DNA of 64,000 bases from Cardinalis cardinalis (lineage: Eukaryota > Chordata > Aves > Passeriformes > Cardinalidae), in NCBI GenBank assembly GCA_014549065.1, contig JACDOX010000024.1, positions 5,675,577 to 5,739,576 of the forward strand. Direction: 5' to 3'. The notes under the pieces were generated by a model that was not told where the DNA came from, ran no database searches, and saw only the letters and a list, made by a program, of their open reading frames with translations. The translations under genes were made by a program, and so were the position numbers. This document shows, in pieces, positions 42,201 through 49,715 of the stretch (the stretch's first letter is position 1; every line of letters begins with the position of its first letter).

Positions 42201-43878
42201 AGTNCTGAAAGCACTGTTGACAGCAAAATGCCCCAAGGTGAGGGGGTAAAGTAAAAAGAGCCAGTTGCTTTGGAAGAGGATTCACAACTGCTGGTGTCTA
42301 AAGGCCAGCTTTGTCCCAGACTTGGTGACATACATCTTGGTATGTACTGAGACATGTTGGTGACTGTTTTCCTGGAAGTGAGTACCTCAGCTGGCTAATT
42401 GGAAGCTTACATTTTTTTACCTAAAAAAAGAGTTTGCTATATTTTATAAATGTGATGTTGTATAAACATGTAGTAGGAAGGAAGGATGCTCTGGTTTAAT
42501 TCCCTTTTTTGTCTCAGGAAGCTGAGATCTAGTGTTTTCAAGAGAGTGAGCTAAGCTAGGCTGGCTGCAAGCCAAGGCTGGGCATGTATTTGCCCTTGGT
42601 TGAAACTATGCTTTTACAAGAACAAAGAATGAGTAAAAAAGAGTCAGAGAAAATGAACCAATAGACTTCATAAGTCTGTAGTAGGAGTGCTTCTGTGGTT
42701 TTCATCCTTACTCTGTGCATTTAAGTTCCATGTTACTCATAATGTTAGACAAATGTTATTTGTTCCAGCAGAGATCTCACTAACAAAGACATGATAAAAA
42801 CCAATGACGTGATACTCTCACAGAGCTGTGAGGAAATTACCTGTGGTTTGTTCAGTATTTCTATTTTGTGCTGCTAGAGTTCTTATTTCTTCTGTTTGTT
42901 TGAAAGGCATGCATGAGTATATATGAAAATATATACACATGTACATCTTCAACACATGTAATTAGAATCCTAAGGTGTACTGACCTTTTGCTGTCAAAAT
43001 GTAAGAAAAAGTCTATATTTGTCCATACCATACCATACCACACCATTGTTTTTCGCTGAAATGGTGTCTATTATTATTATTACTATGTCTATTACATATA
43101 TCTATATTATATATATATATGTCTATTATATATTATTATATATGTCTATTAGTTCAGTTTTGTTTTCTTTTCCGTCCCTCAGTGTATTCTCTTCCATCCC
43201 GCTGTGGCAGACTGTGCTGTTGTGGGCCAGGAGGATCCTTTAAAAGGACATGTTCCATTTGCACTGTGTGTACTGAAACAAGGTGAGAACTCACTGATAA
43301 CTGATGTCACTAACACTTGCAAAAGTCTCAGAAAACATAAAGGATTTTGCCTTCCTCACTAGGTGTAAAGACACAAGAGAGTAAGATTTTGAAAGAGCTT
43401 GTTGAGCAAGTTCGGACCAACATTGGTCCAGTAGCAGCTTTCCAGAAGGGGATGTTTGTGACNCAGCTGCCAAAAACACGCTCTGGCAAGATCCCACGTT
43501 CTGCTCTTTCTGCACTCGTCAGTGGAAAGCCATACAAGGTAAGTTAGAGATGTTTGCTTCAATGAATTAGGCACACATGCACATCCAAAGGCACAGCATG
43601 GTGGTTTTGATTCTCTTGACTGCTCTGCAACTGGTCCATGACTTCAGGTACTACTTTATGTTTTATTTCTATTGCAGATTATGCAAAAGATTTTCATGTT
43701 TCAGAGCTTTACAGATACTTTTTTCTTGATTGCTTTCGAAGTATAAATTTAGAAGAATCTCCGAATGAAATTCTTATCTACTATTACATGCTACTGTATT
43801 CTTACTTTTCAGATAACACCAACCATTGAAGATGCTAGTGTGTTTAAACACATTGAAGAATTGCTAAAGAAAAATTGA
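6118..43878 (+). CDS. ACSS3: ACSS3, acyl-CoA synthetase short-chain family member 3 (3' nine coding exons; 5' part outside window)
   Basis: Joined CDS 6118-6269, 11021-11124, 27206-27301, 30189-30252, 37485-37566, 38552-38674, 43183-43282, 43363-43538, 43813-43878. The family activates short-chain acids, propionate preferentially, to acyl-CoA through an acyl-AMP intermediate in the mitochondrial matrix. All eight internal junctions have AG/GT sites and stay in phase, giving about 320 residues and a TGA stop. Adenylate-forming landmarks appear in order: DHWWQTESG (A5-like), YMDEDGYLYVMSRADD followed by VAGHRI (A7/A8 hinge), and PKTRSGKIPRSAL (A10) with the catalytic lysine at 43488-43490. The protein is colinear with what I remember of human ACSS3 (about 686 residues), so roughly the N-terminal half, including the mitochondrial targeting peptide and P-loop-like motif, lies before base 1. 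ACSS1 and ACSS2 are the alternatives, but wording such as KPVGTPDAGAYFRVLAEH favours ACSS3. No frameshift or stop is seen. Confidence 0.95.
6270..11020 (+). other. ACSS3: ACSS3 intron (4.75 kb)
   Basis: Intron between donor GTGAAG and acceptor TTATTTAAAG. It holds a TA/TG microsatellite (9427-9482) and otherwise unremarkable AT-rich sequence. No exon, RNA gene or recognisable mobile element was seen. Confidence 0.8.
9427..9482. repeat. TA/TG dinucleotide microsatellite
   Basis: Imperfect (TA)n alternating with TATG and GTGTA units over about 56 bp inside an ACSS3 intron. Length is likely variable between individuals. Confidence 0.9.
11021..11124 (+). CDS. ACSS3: ACSS3 coding exon with A5-like motif
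   Basis: 104 nt: one base completing Arg, 34 codons, then G of a split Glu codon. It encodes MMFVAGERCDVDTLEWSKR and ends VPVLDHWWQT. The WWQTE block, completed by the next exon, is the conserved A5-type signature of acetyl/propionyl-CoA synthetases and lies near the adenylate pocket. Acceptor TTTAAAG|G; donor ACTG|GTGAGT. Confidence 0.96.
12815..13115 (-). mobile_element. CR1 LINE 3' fragment, antisense, proximal part
   Basis: Reads as the reverse complement of a CR1 3' region. Recognisable segments are AATCACAGAGTCATTAGATT, CTGTGCCAGTGTGTGACTGC, TTGCCTCTTGTTG and GACATCACTGAGAAGTCTGG. These follow the order usual for antisense avian CR1 copies. It is diverged and has no intact ORF. It is followed by an LTR-like block and then by more CR1 at about 13665-13960. 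Confidence 0.75.
13116..13664. mobile_element. LTR-like GC-rich interspersed repeat nested in CR1
   Basis: This block interrupts the antisense CR1. It has a TATA-like stretch (ATGGTATACATATTCAAAAA near 13258-13277) followed by GTGAGAGAAACAACTCTGCA and then repeated CTGCAGCCC, GCTGGATCAGGCTCCTGGCA and GCTGGAGCAGGTTCCTGGCA modules. It resembles an abundant avian dispersed repeat that I associate with endogenous-retrovirus LTRs, but I do not assert a family. Open frames of about 139 codons on both strands come from its GC content and are not taken as genes. Confidence 0.5.
13665..13960 (-). mobile_element. CR1 LINE 3' fragment, antisense, distal part
   Basis: Continuation of the antisense CR1 after the insert. 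GACTCCAGATGTGGCCTCAC, then CAACCTCCTGGTCACAATCT and GCACCCCAGGGTGCCACTGG, are typical of the reverse complement of the CR1 ORF2 C-terminal region. The part of CR1 expected between the two fragments is missing or replaced. The far boundary is approximate. Confidence 0.75.
15905..15958. repeat. 27-bp tandem duplication
   Basis: Two adjacent 27-bp units, each starting CTGAAAGTT and containing GTTAAACATC, at 15905-15931 and 15932-15958. They differ at a few positions. A local intronic duplication with no evident function. Confidence 0.85.
24027..24076. repeat. 17-bp minisatellite, three copies
   Basis: Unit TTGACAGTACTCCTTTG occurs at 24027-24043 and 24044-24060, followed by a third copy from 24062 that diverges at its end. 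The first two units are identical, so the expansion looks recent. Intronic. Confidence 0.9.
25720..27067 (+). mobile_element. CR1 LINE, sense orientation, internally deleted
   Basis: The 5' part (about 25720-26290) matches the avian CR1 ORF2 region after the endonuclease: CAGACTAACTGTGGGGATGA, CAAGTAGTCGAGGATCCCCT, TGATATTCAAGGAT, GCTTCCTCCAGACTCAAGAA. Near 26300 it jumps to the ORF2 C-terminus and 3'UTR (ACAAGTGCTGGATTCTGCAC, GGATATTAGGAGAAGGCTCT, CACTGGAACAGGCT). It ends in the CR1 terminal repeat ATTCTATGATTCTGTGA at 27051-27067. Most of the reverse transcriptase is therefore missing. Thirteen ambiguous bases fall between 26563 and 27009. The element ends 139 bp before an ACSS3 exon. Confidence 0.9.
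27206..27301 (+). CDS. ACSS3: ACSS3 coding exon, central AMP-binding core
   Basis: 96 nt: completes the split Glu codon of WWQTE, then SGSAITASCIGLGNSTTPPP and GQAGKPVPGYN, ending with G of a split Val codon. Acceptor CTTAATAG|AA. The donor is G|GTNAGA, with an ambiguous base at 27304 in the third intron position, where A or G would be consensus. Confidence 0.96.
27302..30188 (+). other. ACSS3: ACSS3 intron (2.9 kb)
   Basis: Intron with acceptor TATTTTTTTACAG. Its one striking feature is the perfect palindrome at 28389-28436. No repeats of recognised family and no exon were seen. Confidence 0.85.
28389..28436. repeat. perfect inverted repeat, 23-bp arms, 2-bp centre
   Basis: The left arm 28389-28411 begins CTTTTATTATACTTATTG. 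The right arm 28414-28436 is its exact reverse complement, separated only by GA (28412-28413). As DNA it could form a cruciform; as RNA, a 23-bp AT-rich hairpin with an unrealistically tight loop. It is intronic and shows no flanking element ends that I recognise. Confidence 0.97.
30189..30252 (+). CDS. ACSS3: ACSS3 coding exon (64 nt)
   Basis: Completes Val, then encodes MILDENKKPVKAKTLGNIVV and AA of a split Lys codon. Acceptor TTTTTTTACAG|TC; donor GTAAA|GTAAGA. It lies in the region before the A7/A8 hinge, where family members carry the LGNIVVK strand. Confidence 0.96.
36223..36282. repeat. (TC)n followed by (TA)n compound microsatellite
   Basis: About 40 bp of CT/TC dinucleotides, interrupted once by TTTC, run directly into about 20 bp of TA. 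A purine/pyrimidine tract of this kind is length-unstable and prone to assembly error. Confidence 0.95.
37120..37148. repeat. short perfect inverted repeat, 12-bp arms
   Basis: AATTTGTGCATA (37120-37131), loop TGGTG, then the exact reverse complement TATGCACAAATT (37137-37148). It sits in a run of TGCATA-like words. Intronic; no function can be assigned. Confidence 0.9.
37485..37566 (+). CDS. ACSS3: ACSS3 coding exon (82 nt)
   Basis: Completes Lys, then encodes LPLPPGAFSGLWENEETFQK and LYFKKFP, ending on a codon boundary. Acceptor AATTTCAG|G; donor TTTCCA|GTAAGA. The wording LPLPPGAFSGLW fits my memory of ACSS3 and separates it from ACSS1 and ACSS2. Confidence 0.96.
37567..38551 (+). other. 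ACSS3: ACSS3 intron (985 bp)
   Basis: Intron between GTAAGA and GTTGTATTTAG. Only unremarkable AT-rich sequence was seen. Confidence 0.9.
38552..38674 (+). CDS. ACSS3: ACSS3 coding exon with A7/A8 hinge
   Basis: 123 nt, 41 complete codons. GYYDTMDAGYMDEDGYLYVM is followed by SRADDVINVAGHRISAGAIE and a final E. The aspartate of the DAGY.DEDGY strand, the SRADD turn and VAGHRIS are the hinge over which the C-terminal lid rotates between adenylation and thioesterification. Family members more often have GR.DD; a Ser at this position is, as I recall, normal for ACSS3. Donor GAAGAG|GTGAGC. Confidence 0.97.
40498..40517. repeat. poly(A) run of 20
   Basis: Uninterrupted A run in an ACSS3 intron. 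I saw no recognisable retrocopy or LINE 3' end upstream of it and no clear flanking duplication, so it is listed only as a homopolymer. Confidence 0.9.
43023..43152. repeat. CCATA tract and adjoining TATTA/TA simple repeats
   Basis: CCATACCATACCATACC at 43023-43039 is followed 25 bp later by ATT/TATTA and (TA)n with three spaced TGTCTATTA words, ending about 30 bp before the acceptor of the next ACSS3 exon. The sequence just upstream of that exon's polypyrimidine tract is therefore probably length-polymorphic. Confidence 0.85.
43183..43282 (+). CDS. ACSS3: ACSS3 coding exon, C-terminal lid
   Basis: 100 nt: CILFHPAVADCAVVGQEDPL then KGHVPFALCVLKQ and G of a split Gly codon. The HP.V.DCAVVG..D..KG pattern is the standard C-terminal lid domain of adenylate-forming enzymes. 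Acceptor CCCTCAG|TG; donor CAAG|GTGAGA. Confidence 0.97.
43283..43362 (+). other. ACSS3: 80-bp ACSS3 intron
   Basis: GTGAGA at the donor and CTTCCTCACTAG at the acceptor, with a CACTAAC-like branch-point candidate (TCACTAACAC at about 43307-43316). It is among the shortest introns in the window. Confidence 0.95.
43363..43538 (+). CDS. ACSS3: ACSS3 coding exon with catalytic lysine (A10)
   Basis: 176 nt: completes Gly, then VKTQESKILKELVEQVRTNI, GPVAAFQKGMFVTQLPKT, RSGKIPRSALSALVSGKPYK. PKTRSGK is the A10 motif. The Lys at 43488-43490 contacts the acyl phosphate in the adenylation step and is the residue acylated to inactivate acyl-CoA synthetases in several organisms. The ambiguous base 43463 is a third position (ACN, Thr whichever base). 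Donor AAG|GTAAGT. Confidence 0.97.
43813..43878 (+). CDS. ACSS3: ACSS3 terminal coding exon
   Basis: 21 codons plus TGA stop: ITPTIEDASVFKHIEELLKK then N. Acceptor CTTTTCAG|ATA after a 274-bp intron. The end fits the ITxTIEDxS...EE.LK tail of the family. Confidence 0.95.
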   Translation: MTPTIEDASVFKHIEELLKKN

Positions 43879-44590
43879 ATGGGATAATACATAATAACAA
43901 GCATTTCAGTTATTCAAGTATACAAAGAAGCATTTTTTTTGTTATTAACACATTTTGAAAACAAGTAATGATTTGGGACTAAATGTTTTTACTACAGAAA
44001 CATTACTGTGTTCTTGACCATCTTACCAAACCCACTGACACATAGTAAAGTCTCTGCATGCTGTCAATATATTCTGGTTATTAAGATGGCTAAGAATTGC
44101 AAATAGAATTCATACATTGCTGTAGTCTTAAAGGGAAGGAGTTATTGGATTTTCCATCGTATATGGTGTCATGTAACCTTACATTTCAATCTGTTATTTT
44201 ATAATTTGACCAGTAATTTTTGTTTGACTAAANCAGTTTACAAAAGGTAAACCATGAACAAAGGAAAGCAAAAAAGGAATTTAATTGTGAAAATTGTTGC
44301 AGACATAAATTGTTCTTACCTGTAAATTGTAAGTTCTTGTCTTTTAGATTTTTTCTAAAATTAAAAATTTTAAGTTTAGTTCTCTTGATTCTATTTTCTT
44401 TTTTTTCCCCCAAAGTCATTCTGCCATAAAATAGATTTCTATAATTCTTTTACTCAACAACTTTCTGAAGAGTCTTTTTTGTAAAATGATAAATAATTTC
44501 TGGCTTTCAAATCTGTGAAAATCTTGATTTGTCCACAGTAATATTCAGAAAAAGCCATGCATATTAAATAAAGGCAGGCATTTACCCTTT
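43879..44590 (+). other. ACSS3: ACSS3 3'UTR (probable)
   Basis: AT-rich sequence from the TGA to about 20 bp beyond the AATAAA at 44567. Short AT tracts and no further ORF. The end is inferred from the polyadenylation signal only. Confidence 0.65.
44567..44572 (+). terminator. ACSS3: candidate ACSS3 polyadenylation signal AATAAA
   Basis: AATAAA in CATATTAAATAAAGGCAGG, about 690 bp after the stop. T-rich and TG-rich sequence (GGTATTTTTTTTCGTGGTTT at about 44601-44620) follows at a typical downstream-element distance. Confidence 0.65.
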
Positions 44591-47500
44591 GCATTTTCTG
44601 GTATTTTTTTTCGTGGTTTTTATCTCTTATCATAAGGACAACCAGAATGTGCTTTTGCTGCCATAATTAAGCATTTTAGGCTGAGATACATATAACTAAG
44701 AAATTTAGCAAATATGGATACTAAGCAGCTCATTCTGGACAGTATAGGCCATTCCAGACAGGTGCAGGGTTCTCAACAAGCCAAGGGATGGAGGATACAA
44801 TTTTTACATTCATTACTTCTCAAACTGCAGGTATTTAATTGAACAATAGATGTGAAGGTCCTTATAAAAGTAGATGCTCCCAGAAAAGTATAAAAGCAGA
44901 GAAATTGCTCAAACTCAGCAGTGCTTACCAGAGAAAGAATCAGTAAGTAATAGACAAATTCAGATGATGTTGTTGTATAAGAGAGATCCCCAAAGGTTCT
45001 AGAAATACTGTTATGTAGTGGTGGATAGAGGTAAGGATGATATCCCTGTGATAAAGTGATGAAATAAACCAACAGATTGATGTAGGAGCTAAAAGGTAAT
45101 AGTTTCCACTTAACATGAGCCATACCCTGGCGGTGCCTTGTGCTTGTGACACTTCTGTGGNGTTGGTGAGCTCTACCAGTTACATAAGAGCTGAATAAAA
45201 TGTCCATGTGTTTTTCACTAGGGACTGCAGACAGCTGGGCCAGTCATGTTGAACCAGGTCATACAGTCATGCTAAAACAGCCCAGTTTGAGCCTGTGCTG
45301 TCCTTGTTTCTTGCCAGTCATTGCATAAGATACCCTCCTCCCTCTCAGCTATTCTCTTCAGTTGAAAATCACAATCTGAACAGGGAATAAAACATGCAAA
45401 CACTGAATAAAGGCTAATAATCCTTTATGGTAGATATGCTAAATATACAGGTTGGAGATTTAAAAGTGGGAATAATTTTGCTCTTCAGAGATGTCCTTAA
45501 ACTTTTGTGAAGTACTTCTTATAGAAGTGGCAGTTAGTTTAAGGTATTATTTTCTTCTGGATTAATTATTCAAGTACAAAGGCTGTAACAGGAGGCCCAT
45601 GGCAAATACTGGACTGACTTGCAGAGACTTTTTCCTTTTCACAATGCTACAACTTAGCAACTTGTGCTGAACAGTTGCAGAGCAAGAGAGAATTCTTGGA
45701 AGTTGTCAGTGGTGTGGTTTTTTTTAAATCAGTGAGACACTGTTAAGTGTCATCACAGAGAAACCGTGGCACATTCACAAGGTGTGTGGCCGCTACTTTT
45801 ACAATTGAAGGGGAGATGTTGTTGTGTATATTTGTATTCATTACCTCAGCGGCAGCCATCATGTAATTGCAAGAGCAGGGGAGGGGAACTAATTAGTGAC
45901 AGCAGAAACTCTCTACAAGAGATCCTGCAATGCATGTAGGGGAAGAGAATTAATTTCCTGGATCTTGCATAATTTTCCCAATGATTACTCATGCTCCTAC
46001 ACCAGTTTCTCCTTTTGTAAGGAAGAGTAAACTGCTTTCTAGTTTGAGTCTCTTCTTTTAAGGAGGTGAAAAAACCCCACAAAATCCCCAACAGCATTAG
46101 TAATATTCAGGCATGCACTTACNTTTCTGAAGGGCTGTGTGCTTACATTAATATTAGTAAGAAACTATTATCTTTCCTCAGAACTCTTCATAAAGAGCTT
46201 TGATAGGTAACATTCTTAAGGTGTCTCCATGACAAAAATATTTGTAACAATTTCTGTTTTCTGAGGAAGCCTGTTTTCTTTCTCTCTATTTTGGTAGAAG
46301 TGATTTCAAATCAAGACTTGTATTTTAAAAGAGGACAGAGCATTCAGGTGTGCTGTCTATACTGCCATGCTGGTAATGTGGAGAATTCCAGAAATTTCAA
46401 ATGTCTCATGCATTAACAATCAGAAAACCTAGACAAAGAAAGGTACCTTATTGCAGCAATACAGTATGGGGAAATCATTGTTGAATGGCCATTATTTTTG
46501 TTTTCCAAACGAGCCTTTTGCTGAGGAGCTGCAATTGCAGAATGCTTTGTCTTAGCCAAGCTCAAGAAAGGCAGGAGTAGTTACCCTTGTACATGGCTCT
46601 GCTGCTGCCCAGCAACCTGGGTATACCATCAAGAACAAGCCCATTTAATGAGTGGCAGGACAGCAGTGATTTTCCTAATTTTGTTTTCAGAGAGAAGCAC
46701 CAAGTGGGTAGATTTGAATGGTCACTGAATTACTGAATTTTGGCTGGAAGAGGCACGTGTAGTAGTTATCCCCAGTGTACTGAGAGGGTTGGAGCCAAGT
46801 AGGCAACAGTTAGCATAACTGCTGTTTCTAGCTGTAGAGCTTCAGCTTGTGTGAGGGAGACAGGGATTAGGAGGCTTGAATTAGGAGGCTTGATATGCTA
46901 TTCTTAAATCAGAACTAAAGTCACAATAATACTATTTTAAATTCTCCTAGTCTGTTTTCTTCCACTGTGAAATATGTAATTTGTGTGTGCTGTACTCCTG
47001 GGGCAGGACAGCTTCCACACTGCTCATAAAATCTGGCTCATTCCTTTCCCCAACACACTTCATTCCCCTTTGCCCCCTAAGTTTTAGTGTCGGCTGCAAA
47101 AGGAATTCTGTAAAACAAGAGCTGGTGTTTGAGGGAATGCGTATTCACATGATATTGCTGCCACTGACAGAGGCAGTGACAGTGTTTGCATTGCTTTACT
47201 TTGTGATATTCTGCCCTAAAATAATACAGAAGGAGGCTGAGGGAGGAGAAGAATGTTGGTCAGCCCAAGGAACTGTGTGTACAAGAGCCCTGACTTTGTA
47301 CAGTTGTGTGCTATACCCCTGCCAGCGCTTTGCACCCATCAGCAAGATCTGTGCTCCCTCTCGTGGCAGATTCTCAGCAGTAGCTGCATCATAACACATC
47401 TTTGTTAGTGCCAGAATGTTCTTATGCTTAGCTGTGAGAAGCATCTGGTTTCCAAACTTAATGCTACAACATACCAAACGTAACAGACTAATGAACACAA

Positions 47501-48510
47501 ATAGCACTGAATTCTCTTTTTTATTGACATTGGGGGAGAAAAATCTTTCACCATCTGATTGACCGAAGTTTGCCAAATAAAAATAGACAAAACAAATGTT
47601 AATGTACGTGCAAACATTGCAGATCAAACTGCTAAAAGAAATAACTAAAAGACAGGTCTTGAGCTAAGATCAAGCAGCTGAAAAATAGCAAATAGGTAAA
47701 TGACTATTAAGTAGGTCTTACTTTGAAACTTCCCATTTAAACAAAGAATAAACAACAATAACACCACCAAATAAAGCCACAGCAGGTAATAGTTGCTCTT
47801 CTAAACTTTTATACACTATATATTAATCACTCTGTCTTTCAGTTATTTCCTCTGATAAAACTGACTTTTGTGAAGTCTCAGCAAGGCCATCTTGGCTGAA
47901 AGCATAACATTAGACAGGAGCCTGTCAAATGCCCTGTTAGAATGAAGAAGTGGTGGGGGTTGGCTTCATTTTCTTTCTTTTTCTTTGCTGAATATATCTG
48001 GAAAGAAGAATCTGTCTCTATGCATATACTAGATTTACTTTTCCAATGCTGGCTGGTGTTTGAAGATCCTGGAACAAAAAGGTGGCTCTTGGTAAAGCAA
48101 GATTATTCTTGGTCCGCAGGTAACATAGAAGAAAGTTTTTGGTTTTTTTGTACAAATCGTGTTTTATTAAATTGCTTTTTATTTTTTTATAAACAGTTTT
48201 TCTGGATTTATGTGTTTGTTTTTAAGAGGTGAGCCATCATGGTGCTTCTCTGTAGGTATCTAACATTTCCATTTTGTCTTTAGAGGTCCATTTTGGCTTC
48301 AGTTCCAGGTTATGTCACTCTATTATACATCATCAGAGGCAGGTGTTCAGCTTTAAATATTGACAGATTTTTCTCAGTAGGAACATGTTGAAGCTTCTAA
48401 CTCTGCTAAACATATTAATTTGACTGTTACAATCCAAAAACTGTAAAAATGGTGGAATGGAAAGATACAAACAGTATTATTGACACTGTATTGTCAAATG
48501 TTGCACTGAG
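44591..48510. other. intergenic spacer between ACSS3 and PPFIA2
   Basis: About 3.9 kb with no exon, RNA gene or recognised repeat. ORFs of 137 codons (46981-47394, plus) and 143 codons (47196-47627, minus) overlap each other on opposite strands and show no family features. The boundary with PPFIA2 depends on which polyadenylation site is used. Confidence 0.55.
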
Positions 48511-48528
48511 ACCCCATGTACCATAGAT

Positions 48529-48534
48529 TTTATT
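48529..48534 (-). terminator. PPFIA2: candidate distal PPFIA2 polyadenylation signal
   Basis: On the minus strand AAAAATAAAATCTATGGTAC contains AATAAA, preceded by an AT-rich stretch (ATGGATATAAATATGA) and followed by GGGGTCTCAGTG. This looks like a transcript end. If used, the PPFIA2 3'UTR is about 4.1 kb. Minus-strand AATAAA words near 50738 and 51259 are other candidates. Confidence 0.4.
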
Positions 48535-49340
48535 TTTAAAAAATCATATTTATATCCATTTACATAAGACTTACACATTTGAAAAGAAATACATACACAG
48601 TAAATACGTAAATGTCTAGTATTTTACAATAAAACAGATGTAACAATGTAAAGATGAGTGGCTTCATTTGATAAAAGCTTTGGATGTGCACTACTGTCAA
48701 ATTTTTGATGACAGAGATGCTGAGAGAAAAGGGGGAGANTGTTTTGTTTTTCTTTTTTTTTTTTAGTAATTTAGGTATTTTTTTATTAATGCTTTAAATT
48801 AACCAGAACATGAAAGGAACATCATATCTGTTTGTATGATAAACATTATGTGTTCTCTTCCCTATTAACCTGTTCTTGAAGAGAGTTTTAATGCTTTTTT
48901 CCTAAGTAGTGGTAGTGCACTTCAGGTAAAGTAGAAGAAAGAGATGACATCTAAGAAAAAAAAAAACCAAACATTAATTAGCAAGATTTTATGATTCTAA
49001 TTCAGTCGTAAGTGCAATGACAACAGAAAATATACCACTAAGTAAGTAGTTTAGTAACTAAGTTACTAAAATATGGATTTTGAGTATTCGTGGGAGGCAT
49101 GCATTTGTTTAATTTTAGATCTGCAACATAAAATTACTAATAATTCATTTAAATTTTTTACTAATTGTCCTCAGTCAACACAGACTGCTGCTTATGTTCA
49201 TTTTACAGTTGTTTTTCTGCTGTTTNGGTGCAGCACTGGGGTTAGTTTACTGCATCTGGAGACCTTTGCCTGTTTAGCACAATGCGAAACACATTTTCAC
49301 TGTACAGACATTGCTGATGTACTTCATGGTTCTTCCTAGT

Positions 49341-49715
49341 TCACTGCAGCTTGACAGCATTTACCTTTTTGACCCTGATGGTTTCTTTGCTATGGACTGG
49401 CTGTTTCCAGCTATCATTCACATCTTTTTGGAACACTGCTTCTCCATTTGTCTTTACAAATCCTCCTTCGCACCCTTCATTGGTAAAGTATGTAACTGAT
49501 TTTGCCAAATCTCCTTTAGTATTCATTAGAATAAAAGTTGAAGTAATATGTTCTATTGCTCCTGCCTGTGGCAAGAAATCTGTCCTGAATGACCCTTCTG
49601 ACTTGGCAATGACAAGTGTTTTAGAAGTTAAAAGTGTTGGGAAAGCTTGGATANTGTGAGTGCCAAGTTCACTGCCTGTGTAAAGACATTGCATCTGCTC
49701 AGCTGGGCACCACAT
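49341..49715 (-). other. unassigned 124-codon ORF in probable PPFIA2 3'UTR
   Basis: Open frame with an ATG at its upper end and one ambiguous codon. The product has mixed composition with no low-complexity bias, including TNEGCEGGFVKTNGEAVFQK near the C-terminus. I recognise no family. It has no splice context fitting PPFIA2. It could be chance, a decayed retrocopy or an upstream remnant. Coding status is unproven. Confidence 0.15.

Larger units (their letters stand above)
38675..43182 (+). other. ACSS3: ACSS3 intron (4.5 kb)
   Basis: Intron ending TTTTCCGTCCCTCAG. It contains a 20-nt A run at 40498-40517, a CCATA repeat at 43023-43044 and an AT-rich TCTATTA/TA repeat at 43068-43152. The 94-codon ORF at 39716-40000 and others have no recognisable domain. 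Confidence 0.8.

Noticed and set aside
47196..47627. 143-codon minus-strand ORF in the intergenic spacer
   Set aside because: It overlaps a 137-codon ORF on the plus strand, has no recognised domain or splice context, and reads like chance.
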